Below the pieces are notes generated by a model that worked only from the letters and a program-made list of their open reading frames with translations, did not search any database and had not been told where the DNA came from. Source: Christensenellaceae bacterium (GTDB lineage Bacteria > Bacillota > Clostridia > Christensenellales > Christensenellaceae). From it: a stretch of DNA of 64,000 nucleotides. The DNA is taken from NCBI GenBank assembly GCA_022846035.1, contig AP025580.1:2170001-2234000 (forward strand). The letters run 5' to 3'. Shown here in pieces: positions 7,300 through 16,650 of this stretch; within the stretch, counting starts at the first letter, position 1, and each line of letters opens with the position of its first letter. The translations under genes and the position numbers were made by a program.

Positions 7300-10200
7300 A
7301 TGAAAAAAGGACAAAGGCTAATTGCCTTTATTGTACTACTTGTAACGGTGCTTGTGGCTTTTCCGCTTTCGGCGTTCGCGCTGGATAGCGGGGCAACATT
7401 CCATTACACACATCATAGTCAATATAAATACACGTTCGGTTCGAGTTTCCCGCCCCCGTTTAACGTGACGGACGGATATTATAAAGAATGGTCTACATTC
7501 CATATGACGACCGATGCGGGCGACACAAAAATTGCGTATTGCCTACAATACGGCGTGACGGTCGCGCAAGGCAGTAAATATGATTGTTCCGACGATTACA
7601 GCGACCTTGCGGATTGGCAAAAGGAACTAATTCAACGAACGCTGGTCTTAGGGTATAACGATCATACGGGCGCACTTTACGGCGGCGATTGGCTGGATAA
7701 CGCAATGGCGACGCAGGGTCTTATTTGGATTATTGCGTCCGGGCAGTACGACCAAAGCGACGAGGATTATATTATCAATCAAATGTTTGAAGCTAATCCA
7801 ACCGCAATAGACATTTACCATGAGTTGCGCGACATGGTGAGTAATTACACGACGAAACCTAGTTTTGACAGCAACGAGATTGAATTAAAATATAATCCAG
7901 TAAACAAACGTTTTGAAACGACGATCAACGACGCTAACGGCGTGTTGCGGTATTATGATTTTTCTGCAAGTGGCGTGAACTTCACACGCAGCGGAAACAC
8001 GCTGCATATTTCCACGGCAAATATGTTTGATGATGTGCAAGCAACGGCAACAAAAGAGTTGCCGACCGACGAATTACCCTCAATAATTAACGGTTCCCCG
8101 GAATACTGGATTCATAGCAAATATCAAAACCTTGTTTCGCTTTCCCCTGTATCAGAGGGCGGCGAAACAATGTCCGTCACTTCATCCTTTAAGTTGAAAA
8201 CGGAAAAGATCGGTAATATCCGAGTTGTGAAGCGTTCCGAGGACGGCGCGGTTGCGGGAATGCAATTCCGCATAACGGGCAACGGTGTTGATCGAACTGT
8301 TACGACCGGGAGCGGTGGAGAGATAACGACCGAGGGGCTTTTGGCAAATTTGGACTATATGGTTACAGAGATTGGGACAGCAAACCGATATGTGCAGCCC
8401 GCCGCGCAAACCGTCCGAGTATTGCCAGGACAAACAAGCAACGTCACATTTTCCAACGTCTTAAAGAAATTTAACATTGTTGTGACAAAATCAGACGCAG
8501 AAACGGGAACGCCAAAGGACACGGACGCGACGCTTGACGGCGCGGAATATGCCCTATACGATAGCGCGGGACGGCTTATAGATTACATCGTCGCAAGCGG
8601 ACGCACGGCGACCAGTAAACTCATTCCATTACAGACGGTAAAAGTAATCGAGAAGAAGCCGCCGACAGGATATAATCTTAATTCAAATCCTTACACAGTT
8701 ACGCCTGATTTTGCGGGGCAGACCGTAGAAATCGGACGGGCTGATGTGGGCGTGACCGATACAGTTATCAAGGGACAGGCGGCATTTGTAAAATTTGCGG
8801 ACGTACCGCTTACCGGGGACAGCGACGACGGTGGGATAAAACAGCCTTTGCCGAATGTGGAATTTAAGCTGTCCCTTGTTTCCACGGGAAAAGAGATTTG
8901 CAAGGTTAAGACCGACGAAAACGGTTATTGCATTACTCCCATGCTTAAATATGGGCGGTACTTGTGCGAGGAAATCCCCAGCGACGCAAACGCAGGGTAT
9001 AAGCTGATAGAGCCGTTTGAAATCGAGATCACGACACAAGGCAAAATTTATCGCTATATTTTGGAAAATGAAGCCTACAACAGCGAAGTAAAGATTATCA
9101 AACGAGACGCAGAAACCGGGCAGCCCGTACAAGCTGAAACGAAGTTTAAAATTATGGATAGTACGGATAATTGGGTTGTCCAAAACATCAACTACCCTAC
9201 GCCGACCCAGATTGACATATTCACAACAGCCCTTGACGGTTCTCTTGTACTTCCAGAACCATTGCGACCCGGTGATTTTGAACTATACGAAGTTGAAGCT
9301 CCCAACGGGTACACGATTAGCACCGACCCCATACCATTTACGATCACGGCAGAAAACCACGCCGCAATATTGGAGGTAGAAAGTCACAACGAACCCGTGA
9401 AAGGCACGATCACAGTTTTAAAACAAGGTGAAAGCCTAGCGGGATTTACGCAAACCGAGGACGAGGAATACGGCACGATTTACAGCCCTGTTTATTCCCT
9501 TATTGGGATTTCTGACACGGTGTATGACGTTGTGGCGGCAGAAGATATTATAACCCCGGACGGGACGACAAGGGCGAACGCTGGGGACATTTTGGACACG
9601 ATCACAACAGGCGAGGACGGACGGGCAACGTCAAACGAGTTATTGTATATTGGCAGCTACCAGCTTATCGAAAAATCCGTTCCGTTCCCGCTGGTGCTTG
9701 ACCCTACCCCGATACCGTTTGAAATCACATATGAAGATCAGGAAACGCAGATTGTAGCAACCAAAGCAGAAACCACAAACGCGCGGCAAAAAGCGGTTGT
9801 TACCTTAAAAAAAGATTGCGAAACCACGCTAAATCAAACGTATAACCCTTACCCGGATATCGTGCTGGGTCTATTCAGTCGAAACGATATTGGCGCGGAT
9901 GATGCGGTTTTGCTGGAAAGTGACGCGCTTCTTGAAGTAATCAAGTTGGACGAAAACGGAGCCGCGACAATCAAAACGGACTTGCCTTGTGGTTACAGTT
10001 GGTACATTAAGGAACTGCAAGCGGGTAACGGGTACGTGCTAAATGATTTGGAATATGATTTTGTTTTTGATTATGCAGGTATGGAAACGCCGACCGTGGA
10101 AATAGCGGTAAATGACGGCGCACCTATTCCGAACGAGTTGATGCACGGCAGTATCAAAATCACTAAGACCGCAGAGGACGGAAAGGTTGAGGGTATACCA

Positions 10201-10950
10201 TTCAAGATCACGGGCGTATCACTTACGGGCGTACCATATGAGGGCATTTTTGAAACGGATAGCAAAGGAGGAATACAAGTCCCGATGATTCTTGCGGGTC
10301 GCTACAAAATAACCGAGGTACGTAATGATCGCACAGTGGGATATATTGAACCGGGGAGCCAAACGGTCGAAGTGACGCACGGCGGGACGGCAACGGCAAA
10401 ATTTGAAAATATCTTATTACATGGGAGTGTTAAAATCGTAAAAACCGACGAAGCGGGTAACAGGCTTAACGGCGCGGTGTTTGGTCTTTTCAAGATCAAA
10501 GACATAGCCGGACAGCCCGAAGTCCCGCCCACCGCGACCGAAACATCGGAGCCGACCGCCACAACAAGCGCAGAAATCCCGAAAAACGGTGATGAGTTGC
10601 TTCAAGAATTTACGATCACGGAAAACGGCGAATACACAATCACGGGCTTACCCTACGCTCTTTATTACATCAAGGAATTACAGCCCCCCGATGAAAGCTA
10701 CCAGCCCAACGAAGTACAATATAAGTTTTCACCTATCCATGACGGCGAAACGGTGGAAATCACGATTGTAAATGAGAAGATACCGACCGTACCCGTGGAG
10801 CCAGAGAACCCGGAGGAATTACCCCGACAAGCTGGAAGTCCGCCAAAGACGGGCGACAACACAAATATTTTGTTATATATCCTGCTTTCGGTGATCGGCG
10901 GCGGTATGCTTGCTATTTGGATTATAGGCAAAAAGAAAAAGATGTTTTAA
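7300..10950 (+). CDS. Large cell-wall-anchored adhesin: thioester domain, Cna-B/SpaA repeats, sortase signal
   Basis: 1216 residues. A signal peptide covers residues 1-27. Next is a thioester-type domain: Cys81 in AYCLQYG and Gln139 in MATQGLIWI match the Cys and TQxxIW-Gln pair that form an internal thioester able to bond covalently to host surface amines. From about residue 290 there is a long row of Cna-B/SpaA-like beta domains, visible as repeated segments such as GSIKITKTAEDGKVEG and GSVKIVKTDEAGNRLNG with linkers ending in Y-x-x-x-E. A Thr/Pro/Ala-rich stretch lies near residue 1070. The C-terminus has a sorting signal of variant form, PPKTG (1181-1185), then a hydrophobic span and KKKKMF. 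No sortase gene is in the ICE, so a host sortase must anchor it. Likely role: adhesion to host or partner cells. Confidence 0.9.
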   Translation: MKKGQRLIAFIVLLVTVLVAFPLSAFALDSGATFHYTHHSQYKYTFGSSFPPPFNVTDGYYKEWSTFHMTTDAGDTKIAYCLQYGVTVAQGSKYDCSDDYSDLADWQKELIQRTLVLGYNDHTGALYGGDWLDNAMATQGLIWIIASGQYDQSDEDYIINQMFEANPTAIDIYHELRDMVSNYTTKPSFDSNEIELKYNPVNKRFETTINDANGVLRYYDFSASGVNFTRSGNTLHISTANMFDDVQATATKELPTDELPSIINGSPEYWIHSKYQNLVSLSPVSEGGETMSVTSSFKLKTEKIGNIRVVKRSEDGAVAGMQFRITGNGVDRTVTTGSGGEITTEGLLANLDYMVTEIGTANRYVQPAAQTVRVLPGQTSNVTFSNVLKKFNIVVTKSDAETGTPKDTDATLDGAEYALYDSAGRLIDYIVASGRTATSKLIPLQTVKVIEKKPPTGYNLNSNPYTVTPDFAGQTVEIGRADVGVTDTVIKGQAAFVKFADVPLTGDSDDGGIKQPLPNVEFKLSLVSTGKEICKVKTDENGYCITPMLKYGRYLCEEIPSDANAGYKLIEPFEIEITTQGKIYRYILENEAYNSEVKIIKRDAETGQPVQAETKFKIMDSTDNWVVQNINYPTPTQIDIFTTALDGSLVLPEPLRPGDFELYEVEAPNGYTISTDPIPFTITAENHAAILEVESHNEPVKGTITVLKQGESLAGFTQTEDEEYGTIYSPVYSLIGISDTVYDVVAAEDIITPDGTTRANAGDILDTITTGEDGRATSNELLYIGSYQLIEKSVPFPLVLDPTPIPFEITYEDQETQIVATKAETTNARQKAVVTLKKDCETTLNQTYNPYPDIVLGLFSRNDIGADDAVLLESDALLEVIKLDENGAATIKTDLPCGYSWYIKELQAGNGYVLNDLEYDFVFDYAGMETPTVEIAVNDGAPIPNELMHGSIKITKTAEDGKVEGIPFKITGVSLTGVPYEGIFETDSKGGIQVPMILAGRYKITEVRNDRTVGYIEPGSQTVEVTHGGTATAKFENILLHGSVKIVKTDEAGNRLNGAVFGLFKIKDIAGQPEVPPTATETSEPTATTSAEIPKNGDELLQEFTITENGEYTITGLPYALYYIKELQPPDESYQPNEVQYKFSPIHDGETVEITIVNEKIPTVPVEPENPEELPRQAGSPPKTGDNTNILLYILLSVIGGGMLAIWIIGKKKKMF

Positions 10951-10975
10951 AGGGGGCGTTTACGCTCCCCTTTTC
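10951..10975 (+). terminator. Short hairpin terminator after the adhesin gene
   Basis: GGGGGCG / CGCTCCCC with a TTTA loop, followed by TTTT. Confidence 0.6.
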
Positions 10976-10998
10976 GTGAAAGGAGTATAAAAACAGTT

Positions 10999-11940
10999 TT
11001 GAATAAAATCTTATGTGGTGACGCAATAAAAATGCTAAAAACCCTACCTAAAGGGTGTGCGGATATGTGTGTCACTAGCCCCCCGTATTACGGCTTGCGG
11101 GATTATGGTGTAAATGGACAAATAGGGTTAGAGCAATCCCCCGATTCATATATTCAAAAACTAATGGAAGTATTTCAGGAGGTATGGCGGGTATTGCGAG
11201 ATAATGGCACACTTTGGATTATTATTGCAGATAGTTACGCTGGTAGCGGGAAAGGAGCAGGAGCAAAAAAGAAAAGCAAACAGTCTTACAAATATTCTAA
11301 AGACAATAAAGCCGTAAAAATGCCGAAACTATGGAATGGAATTAAACAGAAAGATATGATAGGTATTCCGTGGCAATTAGCGTTTGCATTACGACAAAAA
11401 GGCTGGTTTTTACGTTCTGATATTGTGTGGCAAAAACCTAATGCAATGCCGGAGAGCGTTAAAGACCGCCCCGCCCGCTCTTACGAACACATCTTCTTAT
11501 TGTCAAAATCTCCACGGTATTATTTTAACCACGAAGCTATAAAGCAGCCTGTAAAAGCCAGCACCGTAGCGCGGTACAGACGCGCAGTAGGTGAAAATAA
11601 ATATTCGGACGGTATTCCAGGGCAAACGATGCAAGGATTGTTCCGAACACGGCGGGACAGTTTGAAGATGCCTCTTATGCGGAATTGCAGGGACGTGTGG
11701 ACAATACCGACCAAACCGTACAAAGGGGCGCATTTTGCGACTTATCCTGTAGACCTCATAATCCCCTGTATTCTTGCGGGATGTCCGAAAGGCGGCATTG
11801 TGTTAGACCCTTTTTTGGGGGTCGGAACAACGGGCATTGCCGCGATTCGTACCGAGCGACAATATATTGGAATTGAATTAAATCCAAATTTTTGCAACTT
11901 GGCGCGAGACCGGATAGAAAAAGAAACGGAAAGGAGCTGA
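10999..11940 (+). CDS. Orphan DNA methyltransferase, beta-class (N4-C or N6-A)
   Basis: 313 residues. Motif IV, TSPPYYGLRDYG, comes first. The SAM-binding motif DPFLGVGTTGIAA comes near the C-terminus, which is the beta-class order. The TSPPY form is common in N4-cytosine and N6-adenine enzymes. It starts at TTG 10999 after AGGAG. No restriction endonuclease gene is nearby, so it is an orphan that may protect the ICE from host restriction or alter regulation. It reads directly into the replication-like gene 4 bases downstream. Confidence 0.88.
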   Translation: MNKILCGDAIKMLKTLPKGCADMCVTSPPYYGLRDYGVNGQIGLEQSPDSYIQKLMEVFQEVWRVLRDNGTLWIIIADSYAGSGKGAGAKKKSKQSYKYSKDNKAVKMPKLWNGIKQKDMIGIPWQLAFALRQKGWFLRSDIVWQKPNAMPESVKDRPARSYEHIFLLSKSPRYYFNHEAIKQPVKASTVARYRRAVGENKYSDGIPGQTMQGLFRTRRDSLKMPLMRNCRDVWTIPTKPYKGAHFATYPVDLIIPCILAGCPKGGIVLDPFLGVGTTGIAAIRTERQYIGIELNPNFCNLARDRIEKETERS

Positions 11941-11944
11941 TTTA

Positions 11945-12757
11945 TTGGCAGTATACCGGGTGGAGCGTACAAAGGACTATACCGTCACGGCAAACCACCA
12001 CTTACGCAACACCGCCTTATCGCTCAAAGCAAAGGGGCTTTTGTCCTTAATGCTATCTCTCCCAGATAATTGGGATTATACCACAAGGGGGCTTGCTGCC
12101 ATATGCCGTGACGGTGTGGACGCAATTAGGGCAACAGTGCGGGAATTGGAGCGTAACGGGTACGTTATCCGCAAGAGGATAAGGAACGCGCAAGGGCAGC
12201 TTGCGGAAACAGAATACACGATATTAGAGCAGCCCCAGCCTAAACTGGAAAATCCAGTCTTGGGTAATCCAGTACAGGAAAACCCAGCATTGGGAAAACC
12301 AATACTGGAAAATCCCGCACAATTAAATACTAAGAAATCAATTATACAAGAATTAAGAACGGAGGTATCAAAGAAAGATCAATCTATCAACCCTACTGGC
12401 GCGATCGAAGCGATTGAAAATTGCAGGGCGCAGCTATGCACCAATATTGAATATGAGACATTATGCGAACGGTACGGCACGGAACAGGTAAACGAGATCG
12501 TGGAGCTTATGACTGAAACGTTGTGCTGCGGAAAAGCCCGCATACGGATTTCCGGGGACGATAAGCCCGCCGAGTTGGTGAAAGCTAGGTTTTTACAACT
12601 TAAATTCATGCACGTTGAATATGTTTTAAGCTGCATGAGGAACAACACAACCAAGATCAGAAATATCAAAGGATATCTTTTGACGGCATTGTTTAACGCC
12701 CCGGCGACGATAGATAACTTTTACCGAGCCGAGGTAAACCACGATTTGTATTTGTAA
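11945..12757 (+). CDS. Replication-initiator-like protein (winged-helix N-terminus, DUF6017-like C-terminus)
   Basis: 270 residues. Residues 1-100 form a winged helix of the replisome-organiser type (LSLKAKGLLSLMLSLPDNWDYTTRGLAAICRDG, VRELERNGYVIRKR). A linker built from repeats of ENP/GNP units follows (residues about 98-122). The C-terminal ~110 residues resemble the domain often found at the end of ICE and plasmid DnaD-like proteins. The start is TTG 11945, after the GGAG that ends the methyltransferase gene. Likely role: initiation of ICE replication or partition after excision. Confidence 0.7.
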   Translation: MAVYRVERTKDYTVTANHHLRNTALSLKAKGLLSLMLSLPDNWDYTTRGLAAICRDGVDAIRATVRELERNGYVIRKRIRNAQGQLAETEYTILEQPQPKLENPVLGNPVQENPALGKPILENPAQLNTKKSIIQELRTEVSKKDQSINPTGAIEAIENCRAQLCTNIEYETLCERYGTEQVNEIVELMTETLCCGKARIRISGDDKPAELVKARFLQLKFMHVEYVLSCMRNNTTKIRNIKGYLLTALFNAPATIDNFYRAEVNHDLYL

Positions 12758-12771
12758 AGGAGTGATGCTAT

Positions 12772-12858
12772 ATGATTATGTGTATTGAATCGCTGGGAAA
12801 GACCCAGCAGGAACAAGAGGACACGGGCGGCGGTGATGACGATTGCAAGAAAGCGTAA
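12772..12858 (+). CDS. Small acidic peptide, 28 residues, translationally coupled to pcfB
   Basis: ATG 12772 follows AAAGGAGTGATG. The frame reads to TAA at 12856 and overlaps the TTG start of the next gene. The peptide is Glu/Asp/Gly-rich and ends DDDCKKA. The good ribosome binding site, lacking at the next gene's own start, suggests that translating this peptide delivers ribosomes to pcfB. It may have no function of its own. Confidence 0.4.
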   Translation: MIMCIESLGKTQQEQEDTGGGDDDCKKA

Positions 12859-13328
12859 ATGAAAAAGCCGTTGGTTTTATTTTGCGGGGAACAAAGATAA
12901 CAGCGGATATGATACGTGATGCAATGCGACGTTTTATATCAATGCAGGGCAAGACAAAAAATAACAAAGGAAAGGAGATTTACAAAGGGAAACAGAGCTT
13001 AAAACATCTTAAAGCGGCGACAAATGGGAATGTTGAAAGCATAGAGATCACGGACAAAAATATTAGAGCATTCGACTGTCCGGCAAGGAAATATGGTGTT
13101 GATTATTCCATAAAAAAGGATAAATCCGTTAATCCACCCCGGTGGTTGGTGTTCTTCAAGGGAAAAGACGCTGATTCCCTGCAAGCTGCTTTCCGCGAGT
13201 TTACAGCCAAAAAGTTAAAGAAGCAGGAACGCCCCTCTGTCCGGGAGCAGCTTAAAAAATTCAAAGAACAGGCTAAAAATCGCGTCAAGACAAAGACGAT
13301 CAAACGGGATAGGGGGCGTGACCGATGA
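12843..13328 (+). CDS. pcfB: PcfB-family conjugation accessory protein (DUF3801)
   Basis: 161 residues. The central part (GNVESIEITDKNIRAFDCPARKYGVDYSIKKD, WLVFFKGKDADSLQAAFREF) is the DUF3801/PcfB domain. The C-terminus is strongly basic (KNRVKTKTIKRDRGRDR). PcfB-type proteins act in the relaxosome or at the coupling protein. TTG start at 12843, inside the small upstream frame. It overlaps the coupling-protein gene by 4 bases, so the two are translated together. Confidence 0.8.
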   Translation: MQESVNEKAVGFILRGTKITADMIRDAMRRFISMQGKTKNNKGKEIYKGKQSLKHLKAATNGNVESIEITDKNIRAFDCPARKYGVDYSIKKDKSVNPPRWLVFFKGKDADSLQAAFREFTAKKLKKQERPSVREQLKKFKEQAKNRVKTKTIKRDRGRDR

Positions 13329-15082
13329 AGATTACCCCCGGACTAAAAAAGCGGCTCTTATTCCTTTTCCCTTTTAGTCTTATTTTTTGTATAGCGGATA
13401 AGCTAGGGTTTGTCTATCGCCTGTCCGCCGGAACGGGCGCGGTCAAACTCTCAAACACGGTGCGGAATTTACCGCACCTTTTTGATTTCCCGCCAATCAG
13501 TATACACGGCATGGATTTACTATTTGCGGTGATCGTTTCGGCGGCTCTCCTGCTTGTTCTATATGCAAAAAGAAAAAACGCAAAGAAATACCGCAAAGGC
13601 GAGGAATACGGGAATGCCCGCTGGGGAACCCCGGCAGATATTAAGCCGTTCATGGACGCTGCCCCCCGAAAGAATGTCATATTGACGCAGACCGAGGGCT
13701 TAACGCTTAACGACCGCCCTAAAAATCCGAAGTACGCGCGGAATAAAAACGTTGTAGTGTATGGTGGAAGCGGGAGCGGAAAAACGCGCTTTTTTTTGAA
13801 ACCAAACCTTATGCAATGTCACAGTTCATATGTTGTGACGGATAGCAAAGGAACGGTAATTCTTGAATGCGGAAAAATGCTTGAACAGACCGGGTATCGT
13901 ATCAAGATTTTTAATACGATCAATTTTTCAAAGTCAATGCACTATAACCCGTTTGCCTACATTCACAGTGAAAAAGACATTTTGAAACTGGTTAATACGA
14001 TCATTGAGAATACCAAAGGCGAGGGAGAAAAAGCGGGTGAGGATTTTTGGGTTAAGGCAGAGCGGCTATATTACACGGCTTTAATCGGATATATCCATTA
14101 CGAAGCCCCGGCAGAAGAACAAAATATGATTACCCTGCTGGAAATGATAGACGCTTCCGAAGTGCGCGAGGATGACGAGAATTTTAAAAATGCAGTTGAT
14201 TTAATGTTTGATCGGCTGGAAGAAAAAGCCCCAGAGCATTTCGCGGTCAGGCAATACAAGAAATATAAACTTGCGGCAGGAAAAACCGCAAAAAGTATTT
14301 TGGTTTCATGTGGTGCGCGGCTTTCTCCCTTTGACATTGCGGAGCTACGCGAAGTTATGGCTTATGATGAATTGGAGCTTGACACGCTGGGCGACGAAAA
14401 GACCGCCCTGTTTATTATCCTGTCCGATACAGACGGAACATTTTCATTTTTGGCGGCTCTTATCTTTTCCCAGCTATTTAATTTGTTGTGCGAAAAAGCC
14501 GATGACGTATACGGCGGGCGGCTTCCTATTCATGTTCGCTGTCTAATCGACGAGGCGGGAAATATCGGTAAAATTAACCAGCTTGAAAGGCTTGTAAGTG
14601 TGGTAAGATCGCGCGGAATTAGCATTTGTCCTATCTATCAAGCCTATTCGCAATGCAAGGCTACCTACAAGGACAATGCGGAAACGATCATAGCGAGTAT
14701 GGACAGCACCTTATTTTTAGGGGGTCGGGAACCGTCCACGATCAAAGACATTTCCGAAGCATTGGGGCGTGAAACGGTGGACTTGTTCAATGAAACGGAA
14801 AACAGAGGACGCGAGATCAGCCACGGACTGAATTATCAAAAAATTGGAAAGGAGTTGATGACAAAAGATCAGCTTGCAGTAATGGACGGCGGGAAATGTA
14901 TTTTACAAGTGCGCGGTGTACGTCCGTTTTATTCGGATAAGTACGATATTACAAAACACCCGAATTACAAATATCTTGCCGATTACGACGAGCGGAACAC
15001 ATTCAACATTGAACAGTTTTTAAGCACAAGGTTAAGGGTCAAGCCAGATACAGTGTTTGACCTATACGACATGGGGGCGTGA
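13325..15082 (+). CDS. VirD4-type conjugative coupling protein (type IV secretion ATPase)
   Basis: 585 residues. Two N-terminal membrane segments (residues about 10-27 and 62-80) precede a cytoplasmic motor. Walker A is GGSGSGKT (147-154) and Walker B is RCLIDEAGN; TLFLGGREPSTIKDIS is typical of TraG/VirD4. It brings the relaxase-DNA complex to the transfer channel and powers export. First large gene of the transfer operon, overlapping pcfB by 4 bases. Confidence 0.93.
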   Translation: MKITPGLKKRLLFLFPFSLIFCIADKLGFVYRLSAGTGAVKLSNTVRNLPHLFDFPPISIHGMDLLFAVIVSAALLLVLYAKRKNAKKYRKGEEYGNARWGTPADIKPFMDAAPRKNVILTQTEGLTLNDRPKNPKYARNKNVVVYGGSGSGKTRFFLKPNLMQCHSSYVVTDSKGTVILECGKMLEQTGYRIKIFNTINFSKSMHYNPFAYIHSEKDILKLVNTIIENTKGEGEKAGEDFWVKAERLYYTALIGYIHYEAPAEEQNMITLLEMIDASEVREDDENFKNAVDLMFDRLEEKAPEHFAVRQYKKYKLAAGKTAKSILVSCGARLSPFDIAELREVMAYDELELDTLGDEKTALFIILSDTDGTFSFLAALIFSQLFNLLCEKADDVYGGRLPIHVRCLIDEAGNIGKINQLERLVSVVRSRGISICPIYQAYSQCKATYKDNAETIIASMDSTLFLGGREPSTIKDISEALGRETVDLFNETENRGREISHGLNYQKIGKELMTKDQLAVMDGGKCILQVRGVRPFYSDKYDITKHPNYKYLADYDERNTFNIEQFLSTRLRVKPDTVFDLYDMGA

Positions 15083-15100
15083 AGATCACGCCCCCTTTTC
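15073..15100 (+). terminator. Hairpin overlapping the end of the coupling-protein gene
   Basis: GGGGGCGTG / CACGCCCCC around a five-base loop, then TTTTC. It may reduce but not stop transcription into the downstream transfer genes. Confidence 0.6.
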
Positions 15101-15127
15101 TATTTCATGAAAGGATGAATGAAACAT

Positions 15128-15343
15128 ATGGAATTTTTTACAGAAGCAGTAAAGGTATTGCAAATGCTTGTAATCGCGCTGGGCGCGGGTCTTGCAATTT
15201 GGGGTCTTGTCAATCTTTTAGAGGGCTACGGCAACGACAATCCCGCCGCTAAATCACAAGGGATTAAGCAGCTTATGGCGGGCGGTGGTGTGATCGTCAT
15301 TGGGCTTACCCTTGTGCCGACACTTGCAGGGCTATTCGGGTAA
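15128..15343 (+). CDS. Maff2-family small membrane protein of the transfer region
   Basis: About 71 residues with two hydrophobic helices (VLQMLVIALGAGLAIWGLVNLL and GGGVIVIGLTLVPTLAGLF) and the conserved NPAAKSQGIKQLMAGG link. This pattern is the Maff2 family, a VirB2/pilin-like small membrane protein always found between the coupling protein and TrbL-like genes. ATG 15128 is preferred over ATG 15119, which sits too close to the AAAGGA site. Confidence 0.8.
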   Translation: MEFFTEAVKVLQMLVIALGAGLAIWGLVNLLEGYGNDNPAAKSQGIKQLMAGGGVIVIGLTLVPTLAGLFG

Positions 15344-15349
15344 TCGCCT

Positions 15350-16219
15350 ATGGGTTGGATATTTGAACAGATAGGAAATGCGATTAAGGAATTTTTGAAA
15401 GGCGTTGTTGAGGGCAACCTAACGGATATGTTCAATGATGTAAATACCAAAGTCGGTACGATTGCCGGGGACGTTGGACAAACCCCGGTCGGTTGGAACG
15501 GTGAAATATTCGCCATGATAAAGAACATATCCGATACGGTAATTGTTCCCATTGCAGGCATGATAATAACGTTTGTGCTGGTGTACGAGCTTGTCACGAT
15601 GATAACCGACCGAAACAATATGCACGATTTTGACACATTCAGCTTTTTTAAATACTTTTTGAAAGCAGGGATTGCGGTGTTCATCGTTGCAAACACAATG
15701 ACAATCGTTATGGGAGTATTCGACATAGCACAATATGCTATCAATGCCAGCGCGGGCGCGATTGGAGAAAATACGGCGATTGACATTGCCGCCGTGCTGG
15801 AGCAGATGCAAGCAGGACTAAACGCAATGGGAATCGGTGAACTGCTGGGGCTGGTGCTGGAAACATACATTATCAAGTTTGCAATGCTCATTTTCTCATT
15901 GCTCATAACCTTAGTAATCGCAGGTCGCATGATCGAAATTTATTTGTATTGCAGTTTAGCACCTATCCCCTTTGCCACGTTCACCAATAAAGAATGGGGC
16001 AGCATGGGGACAAACTACTTGCGGGGCTTAGTAGCTCTTGCATTTCAAGGGCTTTTGATTATGGTGTGTGTTGGGATTTACGCCGTTCTTATCAATACGC
16101 TAACCGTCACGGAGAACATACACGCGAGCATTTGGATGATTGCGGGTTATACCGTGCTTCTTTGTTTTGCCCTATTCAAAACAGGGACATTCTCAAAGAG
16201 CATCTTTAACGCTCACTAA
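15350..16219 (+). CDS. TrbL/VirB6-like conjugative channel membrane protein
   Basis: 289 residues with at least six membrane helices. The N-terminal ~60 residues are amphipathic, then hydrophobic runs at about 65-85, 105-125, 155-175, 180-200, 222-245 and 255-275. Size and position between Maff2 and PrgI match the VirB6/TrbL-type channel subunit of Gram-positive type IV secretion. It starts 6 bases after the Maff2 stop. Confidence 0.85.
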   Translation: MGWIFEQIGNAIKEFLKGVVEGNLTDMFNDVNTKVGTIAGDVGQTPVGWNGEIFAMIKNISDTVIVPIAGMIITFVLVYELVTMITDRNNMHDFDTFSFFKYFLKAGIAVFIVANTMTIVMGVFDIAQYAINASAGAIGENTAIDIAAVLEQMQAGLNAMGIGELLGLVLETYIIKFAMLIFSLLITLVIAGRMIEIYLYCSLAPIPFATFTNKEWGSMGTNYLRGLVALAFQGLLIMVCVGIYAVLINTLTVTENIHASIWMIAGYTVLLCFALFKTGTFSKSIFNAH

Positions 16220-16239
16220 AAGGAATGGAGTTGATTTTT

Positions 16240-16650
16240 ATGCCATATGTGCCAGTACCAAAGGATTTGAACAAGGTAAAAAGCAAGGTTGCCTTTAACC
16301 TCACCAAACGCCAGCTTATTTGCTTTGCGATCGCCGGGGGCGTGGGTATTCCCTTTTACCTTTTGACAAAATCACACATCGGAACGTCTTTAGCGGCTTT
16401 TATTATGATCGTAATTATGATGCCGTTTTTCTTTTGTGCTATGTACGAAAAAGACGGACAGCCACTTGAACGGATTCTAAAAAATTATATCGGTTCGCAT
16501 TTCATCCGTAAGCGCAAACGACCTTATCAGACGCGCAATTTTTATGCGGAATTACAAAAGGAAATTGACGAACGGAAAAAGGAGGAAATGAATATTGCAA
16601 AAAGCAAAAAAGAAGCAGCGGGCAAGAAAAACACCACCCGCAGGAAATAA
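16240..16650 (+). CDS. PrgI-family (VirB3-like) transfer protein
   Basis: About 136 residues. The start MPYVPVPKDLNKVKSKVAFNLTKRQLICF is the typical PrgI head, followed by two close membrane helices (AIAGGVGIPFYLL, LAAFIMIVIMMPFFFCAMY) and a basic tail. ATG 16240 has GGAG 9 bases upstream; an ATG 15 bases earlier lacks spacing. The end overlaps the start of the VirB4 gene by 56 bases, consistent with coupled translation of these partner subunits. Confidence 0.85.
   Translation: MPYVPVPKDLNKVKSKVAFNLTKRQLICFAIAGGVGIPFYLLTKSHIGTSLAAFIMIVIMMPFFFCAMYEKDGQPLERILKNYIGSHFIRKRKRPYQTRNFYAELQKEIDERKKEEMNIAKSKKEAAGKKNTTRRK

Noticed and set aside
8683..9183. Minus-strand frames opposite the adhesin gene, and similar long frames opposite rmuC and mutY
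   Set aside because: They lie wholly inside genes with strong domain evidence, have no ribosome binding sites or family motifs, and follow from codon bias.
11945..12757. Phage origin for the replication-like gene
   Set aside because: Winged-helix replication proteins also occur in prophages, but all neighbours are conjugation genes and no phage structural gene is present.
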